A DNA stretch of 64,000 bases from CAWFZT01 sp963820415 (GTDB taxonomy: Bacteria; Chloroflexota; Anaerolineae; Anaerolineales; Anaerolineaceae). Positions within the stretch are counted from its first letter, which is position 1. Every line of letters begins with the position of its first letter. Made by a program: the position numbers and the translations under genes. Positions 8,496 through 17,650 of this stretch are shown piece after piece. The notes under the pieces were generated by a model that had not been told where the DNA came from, made no database searches, and saw only the letters and a list, made by a program, of their open reading frames with translations. The stretch is from assembly GCA_963820415.1 (NCBI GenBank), contig CAWFZT010000006.1, positions 806,001 through 870,000 on the forward strand. Direction: 5' to 3'.

Positions 8496-10686
8496 CGGCC
8501 TGAATGCTGGCCAGCAAATCTTTAATAGATAACCCGCCTTTACGAGTAATCTCTATCGAATTGCTGATAATCGGAGTTCCGACCGGATCCAATGATGAGA
8601 TAACGATGACGGGAATATCACGAATTTCCTCATCCTGGGTTTTCTCTTTAAGCACTTGAAACCCGTCCTTGCCAGGCAGCACGAGGTCTAACAGCATCAC
8701 ATCCGGATGGCGATCTCGCAGCAGATCCAGTGCCTGCTGCCCGTTCATAGCCCTGATAATGCGATATTGCTTTTCTCCGGAGGCAAGGATGCGGCTGAAA
8801 AGCTGCAGAGCTTCGGGAATGTCTTCCACCAACAGGACGGTTTCGATGTCTTTCCCCAAATCGTCCATGGAGGAAAGCAGGTCAGTCCGCGACACCGGTT
8901 TTAGCAAGTAACGGACTATGCCCAACTGCCGGGCAGTATCACCGCTGCCCGGGACCCAGCAGGTTACGATAGGGGTATCAAAAGGCAAATTTCCTAAATC
9001 AGGCGCATTTTCCATGTTACTCCGTTCACCTGGTGGGATATTTAGAATGAGCGCCTGGGCAGGGGAATCATGTAACGCTTTGACTGCCTCCGCTAATGTC
9101 CTGGTTGAGACGATCTCAACCCCCTCCATATAGCGCTGGATATAGTGCTGTAAAACCTGGCCGGTTTCCAAAATCACAAACCGTTCGTTCAAGACAGCCA
9201 CCGGAGCTTTGGATGGCCGAGTTCGGCCTTCATAGGTTTGATAAGGGTTGATCCAACGTCTGGCGCTGTCGTATTCTTTGGAGTCGTCAGGTAAAGCAGG
9301 CTGCATGGGCAGGCTGAAAAAGAAGGTGGTGCCCACCCCCACTTCACTTTCCAGCCACATTTTCCCGCCGTGCATTTCAACAAACTGCTTGCTAATACTT
9401 AACCCCAAGCCGCTGCCGCCTACTTTGCGCCGGATGGAGCTGTCGATCTGGTAAAAAGGCTCAAACAGGCGCGCCTGTTCTTCCCGGGAAATTCCCGGAC
9501 CGGTATCAGCCAGGCTGACCACTGCCTGGTGGTCTTCCAGGCGAGCGCGCAACACTACCCCCCCCTGCACAGTGAACCTCCCGGCGTTTGAGAGCAGGTT
9601 CAGAATCACCTCGCGGATGCGGGTACTGTCGCAAAACAGTCGCACCGGCTCCTGGGGCAGTTCAATATGGATAAAAAGCCGCTTGGTTTCGAAAAGGGCC
9701 GTGACCGCTTCGACGGCCTCATGGAAGATATCATCCAGATTGACCCACTGTTTGCTCAAGGCCATCCGACTGGCTTCGATCTGGCTCAGGTCCAGAACAT
9801 CGTCGATCAGGGCAGAAAGATGCCGGCTGTTGCGCTGGATGGCTGTGATGTCTGAAAGCAGCATGGTTGGCAATTTTTCACCGTACACCTGCGGGGCCTG
9901 GGTGATCATCTCGCAGAAACCGATAATCATGTTGAGCGGGGTGCGCAGCTCGTGGCTGACATTTGCCACGAATTCCTCTTTAACCCTACGGGCCTCCTCC
10001 GCCACCAGGTTCATGGCTTTCAACCGGTCGGAAAGGCGTACCAGCTCGCGGTTGGCATGCAGCAGATCTTCCTGAACCTGTTTTAACTCCACCTGCTGGT
10101 CACGGGCTTCTTCTATTTTTTTATGGGCCTGGTCATAAGAATAAATCGACCACTGCGCAATGGTGAGGGAAGCTTGGGTGGACGCCCAGCCCAATAATCC
10201 TATCAAAGCCCCACCTATAATGGCGATTCCGGTATATTCCCCTGGAAGAGGCGTGAAAGCCAGATTATGCGCAATCCAATAGATTACGCCGACAGCTAGT
10301 CCTTCGCTAACCAGCGCGGCCGGCCAACCCAGCGTGACCACGGTTGCCAGGGGAAGCAGCGCATAGAACAAGACAATCACCGGAGACTTCAGCACCCACA
10401 ATCCCAGGGTGATCGTCGCAAAAAGGCCAACCTGCCAGATAAGCTGGGCAGCCAGGTAATGCCTGGACAGTAAATATAACCCTGCACCAGCAGTGATCAA
10501 AAAAAGGAAAGTGAACGGCAATGTAGGCAGCACGGCCTCCTGGGGCCTAAAAGCCAGAATGGGTGCCATCCAGAACAGGAAAAAACCACCAATGATGAGG
10601 ATCAGGGTGCGCGCCGTGGATTGGATCAACTCAAGGGCGGATTCGGCAAAATCAGGACTGGCCTTTCGGATGATCGGATAGAACAT
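8428..10686 (-). CDS. Hybrid sensor histidine kinase with two receiver-like domains
   Basis: A 752-residue membrane kinase. About six hydrophobic segments lie at residues 25-170, then a coiled coil (about 185-235), a HisKA domain with the phospho-accepting His near 245 (NVSHELRTP), and a HATPase domain with NLLSNAGRF, DTGPGIS and GSGLGLSI boxes. Two receiver-like domains follow. The first (about 505-620) lacks the acidic pocket and phospho-Asp (LILNIPPGE) and is degenerate. The second has VLLVED and MLLDLVLPGKDG with Asp near 667. The ATG at 10686 has an AAGGAAG Shine-Dalgarno; the longer frame would run into the enolase gene. It is 14 bases after the enolase stop and may be co-transcribed. 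The ligand is unknown; sugar sensing is a guess from context. Confidence 0.85.
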   Translation of the reverse strand: MFYPIIRKASPDFAESALELIQSTARTLILIIGGFFLFWMAPILAFRPQEAVLPTLPFTFLFLITAGAGLYLLSRHYLAAQLIWQVGLFATITLGLWVLKSPVIVLFYALLPLATVVTLGWPAALVSEGLAVGVIYWIAHNLAFTPLPGEYTGIAIIGGALIGLLGWASTQASLTIAQWSIYSYDQAHKKIEEARDQQVELKQVQEDLLHANRELVRLSDRLKAMNLVAEEARRVKEEFVANVSHELRTPLNMIIGFCEMITQAPQVYGEKLPTMLLSDITAIQRNSRHLSALIDDVLDLSQIEASRMALSKQWVNLDDIFHEAVEAVTALFETKRLFIHIELPQEPVRLFCDSTRIREVILNLLSNAGRFTVQGGVVLRARLEDHQAVVSLADTGPGISREEQARLFEPFYQIDSSIRRKVGGSGLGLSISKQFVEMHGGKMWLESEVGVGTTFFFSLPMQPALPDDSKEYDSARRWINPYQTYEGRTRPSKAPVAVLNERFVILETGQVLQHYIQRYMEGVEIVSTRTLAEAVKALHDSPAQALILNIPPGERSNMENAPDLGNLPFDTPIVTCWVPGSGDTARQLGIVRYLLKPVSRTDLLSSMDDLGKDIETVLLVEDIPEALQLFSRILASGEKQYRIIRAMNGQQALDLLRDRHPDVMLLDLVLPGKDGFQVLKEKTQDEEIRDIPVIVISSLDPVGTPIISNSIEITRKGGLSIKDLLASIQAVSEILAAPGRPKDRGSTAADPA

Positions 10687-10688
10687 AC

Positions 10689-10714
10689 AAGCTTCCTTTT
10701 CTAAAAGCCGGTTC
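10689..10714. repeat. 26-bp direct repeat, copy A (ribosome-binding region of the kinase gene)
   Basis: These 26 bases are identical to 11843-11868. They span the end of the enolase gene and carry the AAGGAAG ribosome-binding site of the kinase gene. The second copy supplies the ribosome-binding site of the enolase gene, so the translation signal and its flank have been duplicated. Confidence 0.8.
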
Positions 10715-11837
10715 TTCCCCCTCTTGAATATTTCTTCACGGCGTCCATGTTTAAGGTCAGCCCCAGGCCAGGCGCTGAAGGGATGTTCAGCATGCCATCT
10801 GCATCGAGCGACCATGCCTGGTTGGGCAGCTCATCAATATAGGGCGATCCGAAACAGAACTCGACCAGGTCGGTGTGAGGGAAGGCCGAGGCCAGTTGCA
10901 AATCGGCGGCCAGGCCCACGGCTGTATTCCAACCGTGTGGAATGAAGCGGATGCCATGCTGCTCAGCCATCCAGGCGATATGGCGTTCTTCGCTGATGCC
11001 GCCCACTTTGGTTACATCCGGCTGGACGATATCAAAGGCGCCCGCTTCTAACCAGGGCTGGAAGGCCTGGCGACGGGTGAGCACCTCGCCGCCTGCAATC
11101 GGTACGGCGGCCGCATTGCGCAGCAGCACATACTCTTTCAGCGCATCAGGTCGCAAAGGCTCTTCAAACCAGGCCACGCCATACTCGGCCAGCATATCGG
11201 CAGTCCGCAACGCCCACTTATATCCCTGACCCCAAAAGGCTTCACTTCCGCCAGCATCCACCATCAGAAGAGATTCCGGCCCGATGGCCTGGCGGGCTGC
11301 CCGTACGATGGCCTCATCCAGGGCAGCGCCATGGTTCCGTCCAAAAGGTCCCCAGCCGATTTTAAAGGCGCGGAAACCCTGGGCCATGCTCTTCAGTAAG
11401 ACCTCCTGCATCGGTACAGGCTCATCCATCAGAAGCGAGGCATACGGGCGGACCCGCTCGCGATAGCGTCCTCCCAGCAGTCGGCCGATGGGCTGCCCGG
11501 TGGCCTGTCCAAGGATATCCCACAGGGCAATATCAATCCCGCTGATCGCATGTGTGATAGAACCACCTCTGCCCAACCAAAAAGTATTCTGGTGAAGCTT
11601 TTCACTCACCCGCTCTGGCTCGAGGGGGTTCTCGCCAAGCCAGAACGGTTCCATATACTTGACCGCGGCGGAGACCAGGCCCTCGTTTGAGAACACGCTG
11701 CCTATCCCCACCAGGTCTTCATCCGTATCGACGAACACCAGCGAATGCACGCTGTCTTCCGGTTGCAGCTCGTTGCTCCAACCGCCTTTAGCGGTACCAC
11801 CCACCAATCCCACCACACGAACAGCTCTAATTTTCAT
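10701..11837 (-). CDS. Enolase-superfamily (mandelate racemase/muconate lactonizing) sugar-acid dehydratase-like enzyme
   Basis: A 378-residue protein with the N-terminal capping domain and a TIM barrel. Metal ligands and catalytic residues of the superfamily are visible: Asp in MVDAGGSEAF, Glu in WFEEPL, Glu in PIAGGE, the DIVQPDVTKVGG strand, and the His of FIPHGW that pairs with Asp as a base. The K-x-K position reads FKIGW, so only one lysine of the pair is present. Most relatives with an H-D dyad dehydrate aldonic acids such as galactonate, fuconate or rhamnonate, so sugar-acid dehydration in the cytoplasm is likely, but the substrate cannot be named. The ATG at 11837 with an AAGGAAG Shine-Dalgarno is chosen over an upstream in-frame start. 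It follows a terminator after the GH127 gene. Confidence 0.85.
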   Translation of the reverse strand: MKIRAVRVVGLVGGTAKGGWSNELQPEDSVHSLVFVDTDEDLVGIGSVFSNEGLVSAAVKYMEPFWLGENPLEPERVSEKLHQNTFWLGRGGSITHAISGIDIALWDILGQATGQPIGRLLGGRYRERVRPYASLLMDEPVPMQEVLLKSMAQGFRAFKIGWGPFGRNHGAALDEAIVRAARQAIGPESLLMVDAGGSEAFWGQGYKWALRTADMLAEYGVAWFEEPLRPDALKEYVLLRNAAAVPIAGGEVLTRRQAFQPWLEAGAFDIVQPDVTKVGGISEERHIAWMAEQHGIRFIPHGWNTAVGLAADLQLASAFPHTDLVEFCFGSPYIDELPNQAWSLDADGMLNIPSAPGLGLTLNMDAVKKYSRGGRTGF

Positions 11838-11842
11838 AAGGT

Positions 11843-11868
11843 AAGCTTCCTTTTCTAAAAGCCGGTTC
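11843..11868. repeat. 26-bp direct repeat, copy B (ribosome-binding region of the enolase gene)
   Basis: Identical to 10689-10714; it holds the ribosome-binding site for the enolase-superfamily gene. Confidence 0.8.
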
Positions 11869-11915
11869 CTCCCCGCCGTTTCCAATTATAGCATCCGCAG
11901 GGGTGAAGATGAAAA

Positions 11916-11939
11916 CCGCCCAGTCGGCGACCTGGGCGG
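11916..11939 (-). terminator. Rho-independent terminator after the GH127 gene
   Basis: An 8-bp perfect stem (CCGCCCAG / CTGGGCGG) with an 8-base loop lies 30 bases after the GH127 stop and is followed on the minus strand by TTTTC. It would separate the importer 2-GH127 transcript from the enolase gene. Confidence 0.7.
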
Positions 11940-11969
11940 AATGGACATCGGAAATAGCCGACGATGAAT

Positions 11970-13874
11970 TTACCTTATCTCCTGGATTGGAAAGTAGACC
12001 TGGTAGCGTTCATCGATGATTTCGTAGAGCGGGATCAGGCGGAAGTTCTCCTGCTGGCCAGTCGTCCGGTAGCCCAAACGCCAGATGTGCCATTCGCGTT
12101 CGTTGTCCGGCGTAAGGGCAGCGGCCGGGTTGTCCTGGTTGGCGTAGAGCGTCCTTTCGGTCAGCATTTCCATGCCTAGATTAGTGGGCACATCTTCCAG
12201 GTTCTCGTAGTTGGTTTTTTGGGTGTGTTTTACAACCTGGCGGCTGGCGGGGGACTCCTCCTGTACACCCGCCAGGACAACCGGCCCTTCCATGAAGGCC
12301 ACCGTATCCGACCGGTCGGGCAAGGGGCAGGCGGTCAGCTTTTGCGGCAGCTCGATGCGAAGTGTATCGCTGCGCCACACCTTGCGGATTTCAGCGTAGG
12401 AAGAAGGCCGGTTTTCAACCGCCTGCTTTTCTCCATTGAGTGTGACGCTCGGTGCCGTGCTCATCCACCAGGGCAGGCGGAATTTAAGCGCAAATTCCTG
12501 AGGCTGGTCACACTCGATCTTTATCAGGTACGCTTTTCCAGAAGGGCGCTGCACGGAGGCAGCCTGGCTGTCGTAAGACAGGGTGACATGTACCGCGGCG
12601 CCCTGTCTATCCATTTCAAGCTGGCTGGGAATATATTGGGAAAGCACCAGGTCGCCGCCGTCCAAGTAGAATATGTTATTCGAATACATGGTGTGCGCCT
12701 GGACGAGGGTGCCATGGCAGCACCAGAAATCTTCGGTGGGGGAGCCCCATTTCTTCACCGCCCCGGCGCGCAAGGGCAGCCAGTAAGCCACCATGCCGGT
12801 GCGCGGATTTTGCTGGGCCAGGATGCCGTTGTAAAGGTTCCTCTCCCAATAATCGGCGTAAACCACCTCGCCGGTCCATTTCTGCAAGTATTCCGCCAGG
12901 CGCATCATATTGAAGACGGTGCAGTGTTCCTGGGTCTTCTCTCCCAACCGGGTCGAAAGCTGCCCGGGGGGTGACCAGACCTCGCCGTTGTTCTGCCCGC
13001 CGGTGCAGTAATAACCCCGCTCAGTGACGGCCGAACGCCAGTAGGCCTCCACCACTTGGCGCCAGCGCTCTTCACCGGTCACTTCCCAGGCGCGGGCAGC
13101 CCCCAGGGCTTCGGGGATGGTGGTGTTGGCATGTTGGTTCACCAGCACGTCTTTACCGGCCAACAACGGGTCGAACAAATGCCGGTGGTCGTAACGCTGC
13201 ATCAGCTCGTAATGCTCCTTCTCGCCGGTCACGCCATACAGGTTGGCCCACACTTCCAGCATCCCACCCGTCTCGATATCCAGGATGCCATCCCATTGCT
13301 GGCGGGTGAACTGGGACGTCCAGCGCGAGAACCAGCGTGTCCATTTGACCAGGACCTCCAGCGCCTGGGAATTGCCGGCCCAGGCGTACATGTCATAGAG
13401 TCCCATCAGGGATTTATGCAAGACGTACTGCGGGGCCCATACTTTTTTGCCGCGCCCCAGCCAATCCAGGTACTTTTCAGGGATCGACCCGGCCCATTCC
13501 CCGCCGTTTTCTACCTGACAGCGCGCCAGCTCGGAGACGATGCAATCGGCTTTGCCCTTGATCTCCTGGTCCCCGGAGCTGGCATACATATGAGCCGCAG
13601 CCGACAGCCAGTGTCCCAGGAAATGCCCGCGCACCTGGCAGGTGGGAGATTCCCAACCCCAGTGAATATCTTCGGGCTTTTCACGCGGCGACCACAACCC
13701 GGCTTCCATGTAATAACTCTGCAACAGGTTGTGGGTCTTCAGCGAAAGCATATATTGACGGTTCAGGTTATAGCGGTCTTTGAACAGACCAGGCAGCAAG
13801 GTCACTATGCCGGTCGAGATAGGGGTGTATGTTGCTATGCCTGCTACAGATAACTGGGATGCTTTCGTATTCAT
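11970..13874 (-). CDS. GH127 beta-L-arabinofuranosidase-like protein (DUF1680)
   Basis: A 634-residue protein with an (alpha/alpha)6 barrel and C-terminal beta domains. GH127 enzymes such as HypBA1 release beta-L-arabinofuranose using a zinc-bound cysteine nucleophile. The matching signature is present: QEHCTVFNMM (about residue 317), giving the Glu and first Cys, and FWCCHGT (about 385), giving the Cys-Cys pair. There is no signal peptide, so it is probably cytoplasmic and acts on imported arabinosides. The ATG at 13874 has a GGAGAA Shine-Dalgarno and removes an 18-residue extension. It follows the importer 2 permeases. A perfect LacI-type palindrome (14016-14031) lies upstream, so it may have its own control. 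GH127 includes other activities, so the exact substrate is uncertain. Confidence 0.88.
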   Translation of the reverse strand: MNTKASQLSVAGIATYTPISTGIVTLLPGLFKDRYNLNRQYMLSLKTHNLLQSYYMEAGLWSPREKPEDIHWGWESPTCQVRGHFLGHWLSAAAHMYASSGDQEIKGKADCIVSELARCQVENGGEWAGSIPEKYLDWLGRGKKVWAPQYVLHKSLMGLYDMYAWAGNSQALEVLVKWTRWFSRWTSQFTRQQWDGILDIETGGMLEVWANLYGVTGEKEHYELMQRYDHRHLFDPLLAGKDVLVNQHANTTIPEALGAARAWEVTGEERWRQVVEAYWRSAVTERGYYCTGGQNNGEVWSPPGQLSTRLGEKTQEHCTVFNMMRLAEYLQKWTGEVVYADYWERNLYNGILAQQNPRTGMVAYWLPLRAGAVKKWGSPTEDFWCCHGTLVQAHTMYSNNIFYLDGGDLVLSQYIPSQLEMDRQGAAVHVTLSYDSQAASVQRPSGKAYLIKIECDQPQEFALKFRLPWWMSTAPSVTLNGEKQAVENRPSSYAEIRKVWRSDTLRIELPQKLTACPLPDRSDTVAFMEGPVVLAGVQEESPASRQVVKHTQKTNYENLEDVPTNLGMEMLTERTLYANQDNPAAALTPDNEREWHIWRLGYRTTGQQENFRLIPLYEIIDERYQVYFPIQEIR

Positions 13875-14015
13875 GGGTGATTCTCCAATCTTTACATACG
13901 GACGTGCGCTCAAGCCAACTGTGGACATGGCATGGCCTGCCCCATTACAATCCTGGTACGGGATAGGTTCTGTGAGGCGCAGGATAACAAACCAACTTAA
14001 TTATTTGCCCGTTTG

Positions 14016-14031
14016 AGTAAAACGTTTTACT
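14016..14031. promoter_or_regulatory. LacI-family operator upstream of the GH127 gene
   Basis: A perfect 16-bp palindrome, AGTAAAACGTTTTACT, with the central CG step typical of LacI/GalR operators. It lies 142 bases before the GH127 start. Its AAACGTTT core matches the operator next to the LacI gene at 17.85 kb, so that regulator is the likely ligand. Confidence 0.75.
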
Positions 14032-14044
14032 TGAAGTACCTGGT

Positions 14045-15007
14045 CTAACGCTTGAAATCGACGATGGTAATCCCTTTCATGAAAATATTCTGGGAGAAAA
14101 AGAACAGGATCAGGCAGGGCAGGGTGATCATGAGCGCCGCCGCCATATACAGGTTGTAAGGAGTTACCGTCTGCTGGGGGATTTTGAAATTGGTCAGATA
14201 CATGGTCAGGGTGAATTTCTCGGGGGAGGTCAGAATGATGAGCGGACCGAGGAAATCGTTCCAGAAGAAGACGAAGGCGAACACCCCCACGGCTGCCAGG
14301 GCCGGCCTGGAAAGAGGTATGATGATCTTCCAGAAGATGTCCCAATGGGTGGCCCCATCGATGATGGCCAATTCATCATAATCCATCGGAATGGACATGA
14401 AAAACTGGCGCAGTAAGAAAATGTTGTAGGCCGAACCAAACCAATGCGGGATCATTAACGGTAGGAAAGTGTCTATCCAACCTATTTTCGTCCAGAGAAT
14501 GTACTGGGGTACCATGACCACCGCGAAAGGGATCATCAAGGTGCTCAAGATCCCTAGGAAGAGGAAATTCTTCCCTGGAAAGCGCAGGCGGGCGAAAGCG
14601 TATGCTACCAGCGAGCTGGATAACAATGTGGCCACAACTCCGTTCAGGGTGATCAATGAAGTATTGAGGGCATAGCGCACCATCGGCGGCACTTGCATGC
14701 CCGAACTCTGGCTGCCAACGTAGCTTCTGGTCGCTGCGTCGATAAAATTCCGCCAGATCGGTGGGTTAGGAAGCCAGGTAGGAGGAATAGTGTAAACCAA
14801 ATCACCCGACTTCAAAGCTGTATTGACCAACCAATAAAATGGGAGCAAGAACAAGGCCGTTAATACAAACAACAGTACATAGGAAACTACTTGCTTAATC
14901 AAGCCAGGGTGAAAACGGTTGCCAAACAAGATATAAGTCAATCGCCTGGCAGATTCCGATCTGGATGCAGGAGTCAAAGGTATTCCCGTGCTTAGATTGG
15001 ACGCCAT
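14045..15007 (-). CDS. Sugar ABC transporter permease, MalG type (importer 2)
   Basis: A 320-residue CUT1-family permease with about six membrane segments. The EAA loop is visible as ELAIIDGATHWDIFWKIIIPL near residue 215, and the protein ends MKGITIVDFKR, as in MalG-like proteins. An AGGAG Shine-Dalgarno precedes the ATG at 15007. It lies 22 bases after its partner permease. With the binding protein at 16.1-17.5 kb it forms importer 2. Its ATPase is not in the window. Confidence 0.92.
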   Translation of the reverse strand: MASNLSTGIPLTPASRSESARRLTYILFGNRFHPGLIKQVVSYVLLFVLTALFLLPFYWLVNTALKSGDLVYTIPPTWLPNPPIWRNFIDAATRSYVGSQSSGMQVPPMVRYALNTSLITLNGVVATLLSSSLVAYAFARLRFPGKNFLFLGILSTLMIPFAVVMVPQYILWTKIGWIDTFLPLMIPHWFGSAYNIFLLRQFFMSIPMDYDELAIIDGATHWDIFWKIIIPLSRPALAAVGVFAFVFFWNDFLGPLIILTSPEKFTLTMYLTNFKIPQQTVTPYNLYMAAALMITLPCLILFFFSQNIFMKGITIVDFKR

Positions 15008-15029
15008 AATGGTTTCTCCTCAAAAGAGA

Positions 15030-15965
15030 CTAACCTTCCGAGCCTTCATAATAGACCCAGCGGTTGGCAATTGTAAATTGAAGGACCGTTAACACCAGGA
15101 TGGTGATAAACATGATCCAGGCCATCGCAGATGCATATCCCATTTTCAAAAATGCAAACGCGTTTTGATACAGGTATAAGCCAAAGAAGAGGGTCGCATT
15201 TTCCGGCCCTCCCGATGTCATGACGAAGGGTTCAGCAAATGTCTGAATGCCGCCGATGATAGCGATCACCAGATTGAAAAAGATAACTGGAGTTAGCAGA
15301 GGCAAGGTAATATTGAAGAATTTTGCAACCTCGCCTGCGCCATCGATTTCTGCTGCTTCATAAAGGAATTTAGGCATTGCTTGCAAAGCGGCCAGGAAGA
15401 TCACCATAGGCACTCCGACGTTCCAGAGACGCATAATGATCAACGAAAGGAGGGCTGTGTGCTTGTCATACAGCCATCTTGGACCGGCGATACTCACGAG
15501 ACTAAGCAGGGCATTGATCATCCCAAGTTCGTTGTGATACATCCAGCGCCAGATGACGGCCCCGGCAACCCCGCTGATGACGGCTGGCACATAAAACGCC
15601 GTGCGCCAGAAGCTGGATAAGCGCACATTCTGGTTTACCAGGATAGCCAGGAACAGGGCCAGGATCAAAGATAATGGTACTGAGATGAACACATACTCCG
15701 CTGTTACCACGATAGATGTTCGAAACAATGTATCAACAGTGAACATATTGATGTAATTGGTCAGGCCAAGAAACCTGGGAGGGGTGATCATTTTCCAGCT
15801 AAAGAAGCTCAAGATCATCGATGCGATGATGGGACCACCCATAAACAAGATAAAACCAATTACCCAAGGCGAGATAAAGACATAACCCGCAAGCATTTCA
15901 CGAACGTGCAGGCTTTTGAGTGAAAATTTGTAAAGAGGAAGGTTTGTTTTAGAAATAGCAGTCAT
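15030..15965 (-). CDS. Sugar ABC transporter permease, MalF type (importer 2)
   Basis: A 311-residue CUT1-family permease with about six membrane segments. The pattern AGYVFISPWVIGFILF at the N-terminus and the EAA loop EAAEIDGAGEVAKFFNITLPL are typical. A GGAG Shine-Dalgarno lies about 9 bases before the ATG at 15965. A strong stem-loop (16037-16070) separates it from the binding-protein gene upstream. Confidence 0.92.
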   Translation of the reverse strand: MTAISKTNLPLYKFSLKSLHVREMLAGYVFISPWVIGFILFMGGPIIASMILSFFSWKMITPPRFLGLTNYINMFTVDTLFRTSIVVTAEYVFISVPLSLILALFLAILVNQNVRLSSFWRTAFYVPAVISGVAGAVIWRWMYHNELGMINALLSLVSIAGPRWLYDKHTALLSLIIMRLWNVGVPMVIFLAALQAMPKFLYEAAEIDGAGEVAKFFNITLPLLTPVIFFNLVIAIIGGIQTFAEPFVMTSGGPENATLFFGLYLYQNAFAFLKMGYASAMAWIMFITILVLTVLQFTIANRWVYYEGSEG

Positions 15966-16036
15966 TCGAATAACTCCAAGAAGGATACGGCTTTATACCG
16001 TTTGCCGTCCTTGATAGGACACATCCCCTTTGTGTC

Positions 16037-16070
16037 TGGAAGGGGCTGCCTAAGAAGGCAGCCCCTTCCA
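16037..16070 (-). terminator. Strong intergenic stem-loop between binding protein and permease genes
   Basis: A perfect 14-bp stem (positions 16037-16050 with 16057-16070) and a 6-base loop. There is no T run after it on the minus strand, so it is more likely an mRNA-stabilising or attenuating hairpin than a full terminator for the importer 2 operon. It occupies the same relative position as the hairpin at 5308-5332. Confidence 0.65.
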
Positions 16071-16091
16071 TATTTTTCGCGCCGCTTGGGT

Positions 16092-17483
16092 TTATGAGGT
16101 CAAAACTACAGTGACCTGGGGGGCAATTGTCGGGAAAAGGTCCTGGGCTTTGCCATCGCCAGCGTAGATCTTTTGGAGGGCATCGCCTATGATCTTCATC
16201 GCCTGACCTTCGTTGGCTGGACCGGGGAGCACATGTCCGTACTCCAAAGCCTGTGGGACCACATCCCAGTCAACCGTATAGGGAAGATCAACCACCCAGG
16301 GGTGAGGGGTTATGACATTGGTCGATTTCCGCCCACCTGGGAATTTGCCAACCACGCCATAGTTATAAATACCCTTGGTGCTGCAGCAGTAATCGAGCCA
16401 CTTCCAGGCTGAATCTTTATCCTTGGTGGTGGTTGGGATTGTATTGAACGCACCGTGGGTGATCGTGTCGCGGATTTTCTTGCTTGGTTCAGGAACCAGG
16501 TTAAACTTTATCTTCGCGGACACCAGGGTGTTGACATTCCAGACCCCATCGTGCATCATGCCTATTTTACCCGCAGCCATGAGCGTCGCCTCATCTCCCG
16601 CGCCACCAACATCCACAATCTGGCTGGGGGACGGCATCACCTTTCCGCTCAGGAGCTGGTCGGCCCAGAATTGGATCGCTTCGATAGCTTCCGGGCTGTC
16701 GATGATGCACTTTGTATAGTCTGGGGTAAAGAAATCTCCGCCATTTTGCCGGACCAATTTTAAAGACCAATAGGTCCACCCAACTGGGATCGTCTCGGAA
16801 CCCCAAACCTTATTGGGGACGTCGGTGATTTTGAGGGCTTTTTGAACGTAATCATCCCAGGTGAAATTATCTTTGTCCGGATAGTCAACCTTTTTATTAT
16901 CGAACAAATCCACATTGTACATGGTTACGTGCGGGGCGATCACATCCGGAACGCCATAGCGTTTTCCATCAATGATGGGCCAATTCCACCAGTTCTGATA
17001 AAAGTCGTCTGGCTTGAAGTTCGGGTCCGCGTCCACATAGGGTTGTATGACTACAATTTGTTGGGCGCGGGCCAGATCCAGACACATGGCCTCCCAGCTA
17101 CGAAACACGTCCTGCAAACTACCAGCGGCAGTCATGGCAGGCACCTTATTGGCAAAATCACCAATCATCTGCTGTTCAACTTTGATATTGGGATACAGAG
17201 CCTCAAATTCTTTTACACTTTGAGCACCACCAGCCACATCATCATGCCGGCCATAAGTGATAGTGATCTGTGCGGCCGAGGGTGCTGCGGTGGTGGGGAT
17301 GACGGCTGGTGCAGAGGTGTTGGTAGGGGCTGCAGCAACCGGTGCACTGGTATTGGTGGGAGCAGCCGCAGGCGCCTGGGTGGCGGCTGGCGCGCAGGCG
17401 GCCAATACGCCGCCGGCGGATGCGATGGAAAGCATCCTTAAGAAATCACGTCGATTGATTTTGGAGGAAACTTTACGGGACAT
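16092..17483 (-). CDS. Sugar ABC transporter substrate-binding lipoprotein (importer 2)
   Basis: A 463-residue extracytoplasmic binding protein. The N-terminus carries a Tat signal (NRRDFLRMLSIAS) ending at a lipobox LAACAP, followed by a low-complexity linker with repeated APTNTSAP units that holds the domain away from the membrane. The mature part has the two-lobe pattern of family 1 solute-binding proteins (ITITYGRHDD, YPNIKVEQQM, MMHDGVWNV). The ATG at 17483 has an AGGAG Shine-Dalgarno. The gene has a consensus promoter (17671-17699) overlapped by a LacI-type operator, so sugar-responsive repression is likely. The ligand is probably an arabinose- or galactose-containing oligosaccharide, by context only. 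Confidence 0.92.
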   Translation of the reverse strand: MSRKVSSKINRRDFLRMLSIASAGGVLAACAPAATQAPAAAPTNTSAPVAAAPTNTSAPAVIPTTAAPSAAQITITYGRHDDVAGGAQSVKEFEALYPNIKVEQQMIGDFANKVPAMTAAGSLQDVFRSWEAMCLDLARAQQIVVIQPYVDADPNFKPDDFYQNWWNWPIIDGKRYGVPDVIAPHVTMYNVDLFDNKKVDYPDKDNFTWDDYVQKALKITDVPNKVWGSETIPVGWTYWSLKLVRQNGGDFFTPDYTKCIIDSPEAIEAIQFWADQLLSGKVMPSPSQIVDVGGAGDEATLMAAGKIGMMHDGVWNVNTLVSAKIKFNLVPEPSKKIRDTITHGAFNTIPTTTKDKDSAWKWLDYCCSTKGIYNYGVVGKFPGGRKSTNVITPHPWVVDLPYTVDWDVVPQALEYGHVLPGPANEGQAMKIIGDALQKIYAGDGKAQDLFPTIAPQVTVVLTS

Positions 17484-17650
17484 GTCTTTATCTCCTGTAG
17501 GGATTGAAATTTGGGAAATGGATTGGTGGAAACAATGGACTTTTGGGGGCTAAGTGATCCCCATACCTGAACCTAAACACGGTATTAACTTATCTGTCGA
17601 AACGCCTCCTTGATCATCCGTAGATTTATCACATTTTTTTGAGAAAGTAG

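Noticed and set aside
10687..10815. 43-residue N-terminal extension of the hybrid kinase
   Set aside because: It would overlap the enolase gene; the ATG at 10686 has a clear Shine-Dalgarno.
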